Assembly: GCA_964016985.1 (NCBI GenBank)
Contig: OZ024821.1
Span: 124,432,035 to 124,496,034 of the forward strand
Source of the DNA: Anodontia alba
Lineage: Eukaryota > Mollusca > Bivalvia > Lucinida > Lucinidae
Direction: 5' to 3'
DNA: 64,000 bases
Made by a program: the position numbers and the translations under genes. The notes beneath the pieces are model-generated. The model ran no database searches and was not told where the DNA came from. It worked only from the letters and a program-made list of their open reading frames with translations. This document shows positions 23,035 through 34,236 of this stretch, piece after piece. Numbering within the stretch: position 1 is the stretch's first letter; each line of letters opens with the position of its first letter.

Positions 23035-23570
23035 AGAAAACCACAGCAGAAGCACCGCCTTGGAAAAATCAGTAAAAATACTACTGGGGGCGAGGGCTAG
23101 GGGAGGGGTAGGGTGGGGGTGGGGGGGGGGGCGGGGAGCTTAAATCGATTTTATGTGGCCACAGCCTTCGCCCTTATTTGTGTCGTGGTATACAAAAGAA
23201 ATTTGTTAGCCCACGTGAAGGTTTCCTAACTTATCAGTGCAACATCTCCTAGAACATAACAATCAAACAATTGCAGAGATGAAACAACGATAAGGACTCG
23301 ATAGCAAGAAATAACTGAAATGCTCTGAAGGGAAGGAAAACTAACAGTAGGACTCCGGTTGCCCGACCAGAGCCAGAGCATCAAGCATCAACCGACCAAT
23401 TTAAAAGTCTTTAGGCTGGAGCCGTCATAGAGTCCGAGGCCCGACCCGCCGGCGAGCAACCAAAGTGGGAAGCCTCGAGTGGGAAGCAAAGTTATTAACC
23501 ATAATTGGGTTAACTACCATAATTGGGTTAACTACCATGCATGCATCCTGTCGTATTAGATTTATTTTGT
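23035..23570. repeat. Dispersed repeat of unknown class, copy 1
   Basis: ACCGCCTTGGAAAAATCAG at 23055 and GAGCCGTCATAGAGTCCG at 23420, with GCAAAGTTATTAACCATAATT, recur in the same order at 57285-57690 (ACCGCCTTGGAATGGTCAG, GAGCCGTCATTTAGTCCG). A related piece is at 54800. A G-rich tract lies at 23085-23135. A 19-base unit TAACCATAATTGGGTTAAC is repeated at its end. Confidence 0.5.
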
Positions 23571-23587
23571 AACCTTTCTTTTATATA

Positions 23588-23735
23588 TGAGGGGGTGGAC
23601 AGGGGGGTAGGCATTCCCCACTTCCCTCCCCCCTCCCCCTTTCCCCACACTTCCCTCCCCCCTTTCCCCCCACTTCCCTCCCCCCTTTCCCCTCCCCCCT
23701 TACCACCACTTCCCTCCCCCAAGCAAACTCTTCCC
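23588..23735. repeat. C-rich minisatellite
   Basis: Units of CCCCACTTCCCTCCCCCCTTT follow GAGGGGGTGGACAGGGGGGT. The same GGTGGACAGGGGGG edge occurs inverted at about 26810. Open frames here are low-complexity artefacts. Confidence 0.8.
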
Positions 23736-24055
23736 TCCCCTAAATCAGAATTTTTAATATCCCCAACGCTATAATTAAATTTAAACATGACTATGCAAAA
23801 TACATTCATGCAGATTCTGACCCCAAACTACACCCCTAATTTTTACCCGCAAATCGGTATTTCCTTAGCGTTTGCACCCCGTTTACAGAATAGCTAAATA
23901 TTTGCACCCTCCATTTCAAAAGTCTGCGTAAGTATCACAAGGTGGTGGGCCTTGATCCGGTCCAACCAACCTATCCCATTTCCGATGGACCGAGACGGTC
24001 ACGATTTTCATGCTTTGTTTCAATATATGTTTTTTACATGGGTACAAAATTCACA

Positions 24056-25226
24056 CGTATCGAGTCATTCTTTAATAAGATATTGAATGTCAAACATGGC
24101 TAGTGATGCAAAGACATGCTTTTCATCTAAAGTTGAGTACCGTGCTGTAATTCGGTACTTGTATTTAAAAGGTAAAACAGACAAGGAAATACACGGTGAG
24201 TTAGCCGATGTTTATGGGTCTTCTGCACCAGCTTATGCTCAGGTTAAATTCTGGGTAGGGGAATTCAAATGCGGTAGAACGTCTTTAGAAGATGAAGCCA
24301 GATCTGGACGCCCACTGGATGCCACAGACGAAGAAATGTGTAAGAAAGTTCGGGATCTGGTATACTCTGATAGGCGAATTCAGGTGGAAGAAATAGCGCA
24401 GGCATTAGGCATTTCACATGGTAACGTTTCAACAATCTTACATGATCGTTTAGGTATGCGCAAGCTAACAGCCCGTTGGGTTCCCAGATCCCGTAGCGAT
24501 GAGCAAATGGCAACCAGAGCATCAGTATGCAGCGCCTTGTTGAAGCGTTTTAGGTCAAAAGATGATTTTGTTTTGCGTCTGGTAACTGTAGATGAGACTT
24601 GGGTTCATTATTATGAGCCAGAGAATAAAGCTCAGAGTCGTCAGTGGGTAGGGTCTGGGTCCCTGAGGACAAAGAAGTTCAAGACGCAACCATCTGCTGG
24701 CAAGGTGATGGCCACAGTAGTTTGGGAAGCAAAAGGCGTTATTCTGTTGGACTTTTTACCCAAGAGAAGTACAATAACTGGAGTGTACTATGCAAACTTT
24801 TTAGACCAGCTGAGAACTGCCATCCGTGAAAAACGCCGAGGTAAACTCTCTAAAGGTGTTTTGCTGCAACAGGACAACGCGAGAGTCCACACTTGCAAAG
24901 TTGCAATGGATGCTGTAGAGCGAAACGGTATGAATTAATACCACATCATGCCTATTCGCCTGACCAAGCTCCTAGCGACTTCTTCCTATTCCCAAACTTG
25001 AAAAAGGATATCCGTGGACTTCATTTCCGGTCTGATGAAGAAGTCGTGACGGCAGTTGAGGAGTGGGTCAATGGAAAGGACGCTGACTTTTTCAGTTCTT
25101 GGCTGATGGCACTTGAACACGATTTGGTCTACGTGCATCACACTATAGGGCAATTACATCGAAAAAGAAGAGGAGGATCTCAACCGGAAATAAGTTAGGC
25201 TGCTTACTTATTGACTCACCCTCGTA
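24056..25226 (+). mobile_element. Mariner (DD34D) element, one frameshift
   Basis: The right end ACTTATTGACTCACCCTCG next to TA is the inverted form of TACGAGGGTGAGTCAATAAG. The left end ACACGTATCGAGTCATTC is a diverged partner. With a transposase filling nearly all of the 1.17 kb, this is a compact mariner. Borders are approximate because the left TIR is degraded. Confidence 0.8.
24087..25198 (+). pseudogene. Mariner transposase, single-base deletion
   Basis: The protein begins MSNMASDAKTCFSSKVEYRAV, with an N-terminal helix-turn-helix DNA-binding region (FKCGRTSLEDEARSGRP, then ISHGNVSTIL), a linker with WVPRSRSDEQ, and a DD34D catalytic core: first Asp in TVDETWVHYY, second in LLQQDNARVHT, third in YSPDQAPSDFFLFP, with 34 residues between the last two. 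A one-base deletion near 24927-24931 creates a stop at 24936-24938; the reading frame resumes one base over and runs to TAG at 25196-25198. About 365 residues in all, close to the usual 345. It sits in intron 5 of the host gene on the opposite strand. It has no other stops, so insertion is recent. Confidence 0.93.
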
Positions 25227-25409
25227 AACTGGTCAAGAAAAAAAATGTGGTGGGCCTAGATCCGGGCCCAAACTGATCCTAATTGGCACAAAAACAGTCG
25301 TATGAATTACTGAAAATCAAAACTCAAGAATACCATGTAAATCTGCATCTTCTTTTAATATTTTTTGATAAGCATGGTCCCGCACTTGGGGGTCAGTGAG
25401 AAAAATAAT

Positions 25410-25416
25410 TTTTTTT

Positions 25417-25456
<40 letters not shown>
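25410..25456. repeat. Poly-T tract
   Basis: About 45 T with one C interruption. Confidence 0.9.
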
Positions 25457-25457
<1 letters not shown>

Positions 25458-25514
25458 TAGTTTTCTCAAAAACTAGTTTTTGGAGTTAATTGTCGAACGT
25501 GTAGTTAGTATGTG

Positions 25515-25922
25515 GTGGTTGACAAAACACGGACCACTTACGGACACGGACTCATGGACTTACGGACCTCTTGACAATACATGGACTGCATAACAAAATG
25601 CGGACCAATTATTCACGGATCTCTTGACAAACCGCGGACCTACAATTCACGGACGCCAAACCACGGACCTATTATTCACGGACTTGATAAAGTACGGACC
25701 GTTATTTAAATTACGGACGCCACTTATGATATATGAAAAAAAAAAAAAAAAAATAATAATAATAATAATAATAACTAGGAGTAATATCAAAATCGGAATA
25801 ACGTGACGTCACGAACCAATTAGCGGTTAAGTTTACTATATTTTGCAATTCATACAGACTATTCACGGACTACGGACACGGAATTTTTATTGGTCCGTAA
25901 GTCCGTGAATGGTCCGTGTTAT
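25515..25922. repeat. Foldback element rich in CGGACC motifs
   Basis: The left end AAAACACGGACCACTTACGG is answered by TAAGTCCGTGAATGGTCCGT at the right. The interior repeats CACGGAC / CGGACCT every 15-25 bases. A poly-A/AAT run (25737-25773) lies inside. Confidence 0.6.
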
Positions 25923-26269
25923 GTCACCGGACAACATGTGATTGATTTGACAGTTCGGGTTTAACGACACGTCAACCCTTGTGGGTCATTTTATGTCGTC
26001 TCCCCAGAGAAAGGGAGAAGAGATAGGAGATAGTAAAGGAGATGAAAGAGAGGGACATGGGAGAAAGGAAAATGAATGAAAGTGAAGAAACAGAACAAAT
26101 AAAAGCATTCCCCTCTACCTTTACCTGCTGCAAGGATAGCAGGCCTTGCCCAGCTATAAGTCAATATCAGTTACACGATACCTTTGCCTCACCCCACCAC
26201 CCCACCGGGCAACGTGTATATTCCGTGTTTGGAAAACCGATCAGAAAATTCATGTTGGATCTTGAAGTG

Positions 26270-26272
<3 letters not shown>

Positions 26273-26308
<36 letters not shown>

Positions 26309-26328
26309 TTGTTTTTTTTTTTTTTTAA
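26273..26328. repeat. Poly-T tract
   Basis: Broken only by a GTTG at about 26308; the ORFs across it are low complexity. Confidence 0.9.
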
Positions 26329-26689
26329 CAGCGCAAAAGTCCTTATCCAACAATGAGCAAATAAAATGATTGTCTACAGCAGACGGATAATTATTTCTAA
26401 AATTGTGGATTGCCACCGACAACGGCTATTTTGTGAACTTTCGGAATCAAAGGGAAGTAATCAACTAGAGATAAACCGAAATCGGACGTAAACGAATTCA
26501 ATGTAAACCGCGGTTGGCGGAACACTCCTCGTCGGTGAAGCGAAATCAACGTCGGATTCATTGTAAATATACCTAAATTTACTTTAATACGTCTATTAGA
26601 TATTCCTGACACCCAGTTATTGCATTTAAGTACATAAAAATAGAGTAAAATCGGTAAAATACAACAAATTTTGGTATAACCTCCGCCCC

Positions 26690-26830
26690 CAAAATTTCCC
26701 TACCCCCGCCCCCTCTTCCCCCGTCCTCTCTCCCCCCGTCCCCCGCCCCCTTTACCCCCGTCCCCCGCCCCCTTTACCCCAGTTCCCCGCCCCCCTTATC
26801 CCCGTACCCCCGCCCCCCTGTCCACCCTCT
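26690..26830. repeat. C-rich minisatellite, inverted edge partner of 23588
   Basis: Units like CCCCCGTCCCCCGCCCCCTTT end in CCCCCCTGTCCACCCTCTCATATAT, the reverse complement of the edge at 23588. Confidence 0.8.
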
Positions 26831-27916
26831 CATATATCGAAGAATGATAGGCCTATTTCATGACAATATTTTGAAAATTCCAGAAGATTTGAACAAGTGC
26901 AACTTCTTAAAAACATGTCTCTCATTTAACACACTGCCGATTTCAGCATAATTTGCAGCCGTTTTTATTCTAGAACGAAATAAAAATATTCGACCTATTA
27001 AATTATAAAATATTTTGAGCATAAGTGGTCACGACAAAATGTTTTCCATTAAATCATTACAAACATTCCAAATTCACAAAGTCTGTGTAAAGCGCCAGAC
27101 AAAAACGACTCTCTGGGTGATGTAAAAAGCAGACAAGCATTAAAACAGAAACTGAAATGTTGATTTGGTTTTACAGAAAATATAAATGAAAAAGAAAAAA
27201 ACAAAAACAAAAAAAAAAAAACACTCTTTCCAAGCTTTTTGACACGCCTTTCGATACAAAATGGGCAAATAAACACAACGTACCAAACACCTGAACCTGT
27301 TTGCAGCGCTTTACAAATATTAATATCCCATATTCGTATGATCTATAACGGGAAAACCCCAAGACAAAATAGATGGGACAACTATGATATTAACAAAAAC
27401 TTAAAACGGAGTTATTCAGTTGAAATTAAGTTATGCTTGTTAAAAGTAGTTGCGGTCATGGTACCAAAGCCGTAATCCAAAATCATAAATCCATAAACGA
27501 ATGACGAATCAGAATGTTCAGACCAACAGACATGGACCCCAGAAAAAACAAATTGGAAACTTTATCACGGCGCACTTGAAGCCTTCCAGTCCGCTGAAAG
27601 CTACTGGTTAACCATTTGGAGGACTAAACCTGCCCAGTAAAAAATAAAACAAATACAAATAAAAGCAAAAGAAATTAAGTCATTTGCATGCGAACTTTCT
27701 GATCAGCCTAGCAGTTATGTCTCAAAGACACAGATTCTGACACTTGTGACATCATGTTCTCAACTAATACGATTGGGAATTGTCAGCCGTTCCAACGTTC
27801 CAATTAAAAAAAAAGGTAAAAAAAAGTAGATCAATATAATCATCATTTTTCGAATTTACCATAATCATTCTAAGTAAATAAAGTTCCCTCAATGCTTGGC
27901 ATGCTGGGCATCAATG
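26831..27916. other. Non-coding stretch of intron 5
   Basis: No gene is seen. A 3' SINE fragment (CTACTGGTTAACCATTTGG ... CTAAACCTGCCCAGTAAA) lies at about 27600-27645. Confidence 0.4.
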
Positions 27917-28106
27917 TAAGCAGATGGCATTTTCATTTTTTTCCCCCCAGAAAACACGTAATGACAAATCATGCAAAATGTCTTTTAAGAAGACTGCTTG
28001 CAATAAATGTCAGTGCCTATTTTCTGAACAAAAATGTAATAAAATGAATAAAAAAATAAAATAAGAATAGATCTATATCATTCACCAGTTTGTCATCTGC
28101 TGAAAT
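27917..28106. repeat. MITE family D copy
   Basis: AAGCAGATGGCATTTTTCAT to TTGTCATCTGCTGAAATTA, with ATGACAAATCATGCAAAATG / GCTTGCAATAAATGTCAGTG arms. Confidence 0.6.
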
Positions 28107-28124
28107 TACCCCGGAGAATCTTGA

Positions 28125-28132
<8 letters not shown>

Positions 28133-28163
<31 letters not shown>
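28133..28163. repeat. Poly-A tract
   Basis: A run of about 29 A. Confidence 0.9.
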
Positions 28164-28164
<1 letters not shown>

Positions 28165-28489
28165 AAAAAAACAAAAAGAAAAAAACAACAACTTTTTAAT
28201 GTATATCACCGGGTAAGCTATCGAATGCCAGCCGGTACAGACATATAATAAATTAGTAATGCCTTGTGTTGCAAGACGGTTTTGATAGAGACATTTTAGA
28301 TTGTAAAAAATTGAGTCCTGCGGAATGGGTTCGGTTCCCGATTCAGACAACAGGGTTATATTTCCACCCGTTACAAATATTTAAGGTAAATTTGTAGTCA
28401 ATTTACTCTGCAAATCAATGTTTGAAAGCCTCGACCCATCTGTAGTTAAACCCTTACCGCGATTTGAATGCATAATTCACACATGAAGC

Positions 28490-28830
28490 ATAACACAAAT
28501 TTCCCCCACATAAACTTGCTAAGACTTTTTGAAATATCCCCTGCATAAATCAGGTAAACACAGATACTTAGTGTAAATCAAGTAAATAGAAATACCTGGC
28601 GCACGTAAGGTTACACAAATACTTAGCGTAAATCAGGTAAACACAAATACATAAATAAATACTGTTAACAGAAATAATTAGTGTAAACATAGTAAACAGA
28701 AATACTCCTGTAGGTTAGGTTAACACAAGCACTTCGTGTAAATATGGTAAACAGAAATACTCAGTGTATATATGATATACAGACTAAACATGATAAACAG
28801 AAATACTTAGTGTAAATATGGTAAATATAA
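28490..28830. repeat. About 30-bp tandem array against the exon 5 donor
   Basis: Units of CAAATACTTAGTGTAAATC and AGGTAAACACA vary in order. The last unit (CTTAGTGTAAATATGGTAAA) ends about 12 bases from the exon 5 donor. Confidence 0.75.
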
Positions 28831-28842
28831 TTAAGAACGTAC

Positions 28843-29132
28843 ATGGACAGAAAGTTTCACTTCGGAAGGAAATCGGACCGGATCCAATTTCATAACAGTG
28901 TCTCATAAATTCTTCCAGTGCATTGCATTTCTGTTCTTCAGGGTCATCAAAGTATGCACAGACATCATACTTGCAGTTAAAGAAGAAATCAGCAGCATCA
29001 TTATTTGGAAGGGTAAGACATTCTTGGAACGGTCCATTTGGATCCATTATTAGGCCACAATATTCATTGGAGGCTATCAACGCCATCTCTTCGTCAGTAC
29101 ACACTGGTGGGGGATCTTCTGGTGTTTGGCAT
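28843..29132 (-). CDS. Exon 5: C8 domain
   Basis: About 97 residues carry eight cysteines with C8-domain spacing: PPVCTDEE, NEYCGLI, FQECLTL, FNCKYDVC, QKCNALEEFMRHC and FCP. C8 domains always follow VWD domains in zonadhesin, mucin and tectorin families and pair internally through disulphides. The exon starts in phase 2 (acceptor attttcag|ATG) and ends in phase 1 (donor CCAT|GTACGT), matching both neighbours. A tandem array of about 30-bp units (28490-28830) ends directly against the donor, about a dozen bases away. Confidence 0.9.
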
Positions 29133-29214
29133 CTGAAAATGAGTTGAAAATTTTCCTAGCTCAAGAAAAGGTGCCTATCAGCCTATTATTTTAACATACC
29201 TATGCAACCTATAC

Positions 29215-29570
29215 ACGGTCGAATTTCAATGGCTCGCTCGAACACCTTTGAGAACATAACAAATAGTTCTAGACATAGGTAATTCGAGCCACTGAGGGTT
29301 ATTCACAGCGCCAGTTCAGGGAGCAAAAGGAATAATTTAGGGATATTTTTTCGATCTTCTATAAAATAATAGTATGATATGTGTACTCATAGTCGCTTCT
29401 ATGAGGCGATTCTAATGTGTACACCCAACATACATTTTCATGATATTATAAGAAAATTTCCTGAAATGTCTTTAGTTATCGAAAGAATATCTGGGGACTC
29501 AAAAACGAGTTCGAATTATCTTATTTAAACGAGTCATCGGAGCTCGAGTCAGTTCGAGTTAATTTTACTT
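29215..29570. mobile_element. MITE family B copy
   Basis: GGTCGAATTTCAATGGCTCG at the left and CATCGGAGCTCGAGTC at the right; hairpin GTGTACTCATAGTCGC / GCGATTCTAATGTGTACAC in the centre. Confidence 0.7.
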
Positions 29571-29698
29571 TGTAGCCATAGCTCTTGATAAGGTAAATTT
29601 TCAACTAAATATTTGTGACAATTTATAAAAAATAATCGATTGCGAATTGCTTTTAATGTGTACCCATTTATATGTATCGAGGCATAAAATTTCCTACT

Positions 29699-29975
29699 AC
29701 AGTCAACCTCAATAAGTCGTACACCGATAGCTCATTTACCATGTATAACTCGATTTTTTAGATACTGAGAAACTCATCCATTAGCTCAAGGAAACAAATA
29801 TTTAGGGAAATTTTGTTATTTAATCATGGAATTGTATGTTGTGTGTACTAATTAGATTCGCCTCATCGAGGAGGTTCTTGGGGGCACACACAACATACCA
29901 TTATTGTATAGACGATCAACGATTTATAGACGAGATTTTTCTTTAGTTTTGGGAGAAATAAGCAGGAAAAAACTA
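29699..29975. repeat. Family B-like MITE, diverged
   Basis: ACAGTCAACCTCAATAAGTC at the left, ATAACTCGATTTTTTAGA inside, and a damaged GATTCGCCTCATCGAGG hairpin with GTGTGT / ACACAC flanks. Confidence 0.45.
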
Positions 29976-29984
29976 CCCAGCAGG

Positions 29985-30075
29985 CACAAGACGTTAATAC
30001 AACGTCGCCGCAACGTCGATACAACGTCATGACGTTGCATCGACGTTAAGCCGACGTTGTATAAATGTCATTACA
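29985..30075. repeat. ACGTCG-motif repeat
   Basis: CAACGTCGCCGCAACGTCG, GTTGCATCGACGTTAAGCCG: the same short-motif family as 19185 and 52470. Confidence 0.6.
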
Positions 30076-30254
30076 GGCTGAGTAGCTATCCTTCTTATGC
30101 AGAGCTTAATAAGTCGGAGCAATTTCACAATATGGTGAACACAGGAGTAAACATAGCAAAGACGTCTTGATTTAATGCAAAAAAATTATTGATATTTTAC
30201 TTATTTCTCTACTAAGACACACATGTTGGTTGTGGGTAGTGGTTAGGAGCGGTA

Positions 30255-33128
30255 CTCATTAGCTCACCTTAGCAAGAAGAGCCCTATGTGACCTCATGCG
30301 TCGTTCGTCGTGCGTCGCCAACAATTTGCTTAAAAAACCTACTCCTCCTGCACCCCTAAGTCGAAACTTGTTAGGGAGCATCAGGATGACTTGTAAAACA
30401 AAGTAGCTAAAATCGTTTCGATCGGAAATCAAAGATGGCCGCATTGCGCCATCTTTAAAGCCTAGTTTTTCCTTCTTCTCCTGACGGCTATCTTAAAAAC
30501 TCTATGTTTTTGCGTCTTCTCTTGAAAAAAACAAAAAAAACAAAAAAACAAAAAAAAAAAAAAAAAAAAAAAAAAAATGACTTGAAACATAGAAGGAACC
30601 ATCGGGACGACTTATTAGATTAAAACTAGCTAAAATCGTTGAGATCAGAATTCCAAAATTGCCGCAGTGGCAGCCGTCTTGAAAATCTATTTTCGCTTCT
30701 TCTCCTGAACCAAAACGCCAAATAACTTGAAACTTAATAGAAACTAGTGGGATGACTTAGATTAAAAAAGAATAGCTAAAATCTTTTCGTTCAGAAATTC
30801 ATGATGGCCGCTATAGCGGCCATCTTAAAAATATATTTTCGCTTCTTCTCCTGTAGCAAAAGGCCAATTGACATGAAACTTAGTAGGAAGCATCGTGGTG
30901 ACTTGTAGATCAAAAATAGTTAAAACGTTTCATTCGGAAATCCATGGTCGCTGTGGTAGCCATCTTGTAATCTAGTTTTCGCTAGTTCTAACGAACCAAA
31001 AAGCCAGCTGACTTGAAACTTGGTGGGAAGAATTTGGATAGCTTGTAGATCAAAATGGCTAAAATCAGCCCGATCGGAAATCCAAGATAGCCACCGTGGC
31101 GGCAAACTTGGAAACATTTCTTTTTTCGCTTCTTCTCCTGAACCAAAAAGCCAATTGACGTGAATCTTGGTAGGAAGCATCAGGGTGACTTATAGATCAA
31201 AATAGCTAAAATATTTCCGATCGGAAATCCAAGATGGCCTCCGTCTTGAAAATCTATTATTCACTTCTTCTCCTGGACCGATAAGGTAGTTGATTTGAAA
31301 CTTGGTAAAAGACTTGAATTAAAAATTGCAAAACTCATTTCGATCGGATTTCTAAGATGGCCGTCTTAGCGGCCATTTTGAAAATCTACTTTTCACTTCT
31401 CCTAAACCGAAATACTAATTGACTTGAAACTTGGTAGAAAGCATCAGGGTGGCTTGTAGATAAAAATAGTTAAATCGTTTCAAGCTTGCTCCCATCCTAC
31501 AATTTTATTTTTTCGCTGCTTCTTCTGAATCTACGAGCCTGCTGGCATGAAACTTAGTAGAAAGCATCGAAGTGACTTGTTCATTAGAAAAATAGCTAAA
31601 ATCTGTTAGATCGAAAAGGTGACCTTCGTGGCGGTGGCGGCCATCTTGAAAATCTACTTTTTTTTTCCGTTTCTTCTCCTACTGACTTGAAACTTAGTAG
31701 GAAGAATCGGGGTGACTTGTACATCAAAAATAGTTAAATAACTCCGATCTGAAACACAAGATGGCCGCCGTGAGGGCCATCTTGAAATCTATTTCCTCTT
31801 CTTTCCTGAACCAAACGGCCAATTAACTTGAAAACTTGGTAGGAAGCATTACGATGACTTGTATATAAAAAATGACTAAAATTGTTTCGATCAGAAATCC
31901 AGGATGGCCTTCATGGCATCCATCTTGAAAGCCTATTTTATGCTTCTTTCCCTGAACCGAAAAGCCAATTGACTTGAAACTAGGTAGGATGTATGGTGGG
32001 GACCAGAAGATCATAAATAGTGAAAATCGTTTGGCCATTTTGAAAATCTATTTATCGCTTCTTCTTCTGAAACGAAAGGCCAGTTGACTCGAAACTTGGT
32101 AGGAAGCATCAGTGTGACTTGTAGATAAAATAAAAGTTAAAATTATTCCAGTCGGAAATCACAGATGGCCGCTATGGTCGCTATTTACGAAATCTATTTT
32201 GTGCTTCTTCTCCTGAATGGAAAGGTCAGTTGACTCGTAACTAGGTAGAGATCGTCTGGGTGACTTATAGATAAAAAAAAAAAAAAAAAACATTACGAAA
32301 ACATGCCTATTCAAATATATTGAAAATTTTACCACCAAAAAAATGAAAATTTTCAGGTAAAAAATACTGAATATTTTTCACAATTCTGCTCAAAACATAA
32401 ATTGTGGGTACTCGTTAGAATCGCCTCTCCGAGGCGGTTCTATCGAGTACCCACAATTTATATTTTGAACAGAAATAAGAAAAAACATGTTTACCCCTGT
32501 AAACCCCAGTTTTACTATATAAAAGTGGGGTTTAAGGGGGTCCAAGTTATATAGGTATGTTCTCGTGATGAAAAAAACTAAAATTGTTCTGATTGGAGAT
32601 CCACCATGGCTAGTATCTTGGAAATCTATTTTTCGCTTTTCCCCTTAACCGAAAAACCCATTTACTCGAAATTAGGTAGGAAGTGTCTTGGTGACTTGAA
32701 GATCAAAAACAGTTAAATGTGTTCTAGTTGGAAATCCAATATGGCCACCGCAGTTGTCATCTTCAAATCTATTTTGAACTACCTGAACAGATTGGCCGAT
32801 TGTCTCAAAACTTGATATAAAGCATTGGGTGACTTGTAGATCTAAAATAGCTAAAATCATTCTGATCGGTTATCCAAGATGGTCGCCCTAGCAGCCATGT
32901 TATTTATTTATTTATTTTTTTTAATTTTTTTTATCCTGACTCACTGACTCGAAACTTATTGCAAGTACCGAGGTGACTTGTACATCAGTAGTAGCTAAAA
33001 ATCTTCTGATTGGAAATTGAAGATGGCCGCCATCTTGAAAGCTATATTGAACTTCTTTTCTTGAACCGAAAGGCCAACTGACTCGAAACCTGTCTCTTAA
33101 TCAGGTGAGCAATACAGGACCTCTTGTA
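30255..33128 (-). mobile_element. Pearl-like tandem-array element 2 (about 140-147-bp core), inverted
   Basis: Read on the minus strand, the 5' cap ACAAGAGGTCCTGTATTGCTC and ACCTGATTAAGAG lies at 33128. The 3' cap AATTGTTGGCGACGCACGACG ... ACATAGGG ... GCTAAGGTGAGCTAA ends at 30255. Both caps match element 1 at 19955-22645, but the core is unrelated: about 18 diverged units with CAAGATGGCC, GGCCATCTTGAAA, CGCTTCTTCTCCTGAAC and GACTTGAAACTTGGTAGGAAG. Short ORFs in it are artefacts. A family A MITE (32291-32570) and a poly-A run (30533-30577) are inside. Confidence 0.75.
32291..32570 (-). mobile_element. MITE family A copy inside the tandem array
   Basis: CATTACGAAAACATGCCTAT at the left and ATAGGTATGTTCTCGTGATG at the right are inverted repeats. 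The centre is GTACTCGTTAGAATCGCC and its inverted partner. Same family as 8485, 36701 and 39268. Confidence 0.85.
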
Positions 33129-33239
33129 ATGGGTATCCACAACATATGTTTGTGATTAAAGAAATAAAAATACTTATTTATCTGGACACCCTTATCTTAT
33201 CTAAAGCTGTTGATAAACCGTACCAAGATAAGCAAAAGG

Positions 33240-33460
33240 TGATTCATTATTCATAATAATGCTTTTTATTATAACTTTATTCATTAAAACGCTAATTATA
33301 ACAAGATTTTCAATTATAACGTCATTCATTAGAACGTTATTTATTATAATGCTATTTATTACAACTTTATTTATTACAAGAATAGACTTTTTTTAGAATT
33401 CAATTACTTACAACACTATTTACACAATTTATTACAAGAGTATACACTTTTTGAGAAGGT
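33240..33460. repeat. AT-rich short tandem repeats
   Basis: TTCATTATAATAATGC, TTATTATAACTTTATTCATT and AACGTTATTTATTATAATGC recur every 20-25 bases. Confidence 0.6.
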
Positions 33461-33677
33461 CAACAAACACTTTGAAAGATTTATTCTGTAAGTATCAAAT
33501 CATCAGATCCTCTAAAATACTAGTTTAAAGAAAAAGTCTGCTTTCTTGATATTACCACTGTTATTATCATGACATCGCTTTCGCCGATCTGGCCAATTGA
33601 AATGTTTCCATGGCGCGTTAATTGTCATATGAACACAATATGGAAATACGTCGTTTTATTATTCGTGTTTTCCTTAT

Positions 33678-33678
<1 letters not shown>

Positions 33679-33709
<31 letters not shown>
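33679..33709. repeat. Poly-T tract
   Basis: A run of about 30 T. Confidence 0.9.
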
Positions 33710-33710
<1 letters not shown>

Positions 33711-33940
33711 ATACGGTATTGAACCAGATACAATATCGTATTAGAAACGACATCGTATCAGAAACCGTATGTTTTCCTGTTTCTGTCCCTCTTACTCTAA
33801 AATTTGTACTGTAATTAAATTGGTGGCTTGAAGGTGGTTTGACCTATTCACATTTGTATAGCCCCAAAAAGGTAGAGTAAAGATGTCCGATTAGGCATTA
33901 ATAGTCTTTGACGACCTTTGTGTTTTGCACCGTAGATGTT

Positions 33941-34236
33941 TGTTTGTTTGTGTTGAGGTTTTACGGCCCAGTCAACCCAATGGGGTCAGTGTCGAGCGCG
34001 GTCAGTTTACCTACCCACACGTTTACTGGGCAGGCTTAGTCCTCTAAGCGATTAACCAGTATTGTGCACATTCTTTCGTCAGAAACTGACAACTGCCCTT
34101 CTTGAATCAGCGGAAGGGAGAGAATTACCGTAGAAAATATTTCATGATTAATCTCCACGAAAGAATGTTGCCGACCTCGGCGGGGGTTGAACCCGCGACC
34201 TCCTGGCCTCCAGTCGGACGGCGCATCCAACTGAGC
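33941..34236 (-). mobile_element. tRNA-derived SINE with target-site duplication
   Basis: Tail TGTTTGTTTGTGTTGAGG on the left, B box complement GGTTGAACCCGCGACCTCC and the head GAGCCACC on the right. CACCGTAGATGTT occurs on both sides (33928-33940 and 34237-34249), a 9-13-base target duplication. It is the best preserved SINE here and splits the left arm of the long-TIR transposon. The plus-strand ORF is SINE-derived. Confidence 0.85.

Noticed and set aside
23528..23809. Gly/Lys- or Pro/Ser-rich frames
   Set aside because: Translation of the C-rich minisatellite; low complexity on both strands.
30255..33128. Series of short minus-strand frames with similar peptides (for example LLPTKFQVSWLFGS) that look like a repeated protein
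   Set aside because: They come from the diverged tandem core of pearl-like element 2; frames break between units and there are no splice signals.
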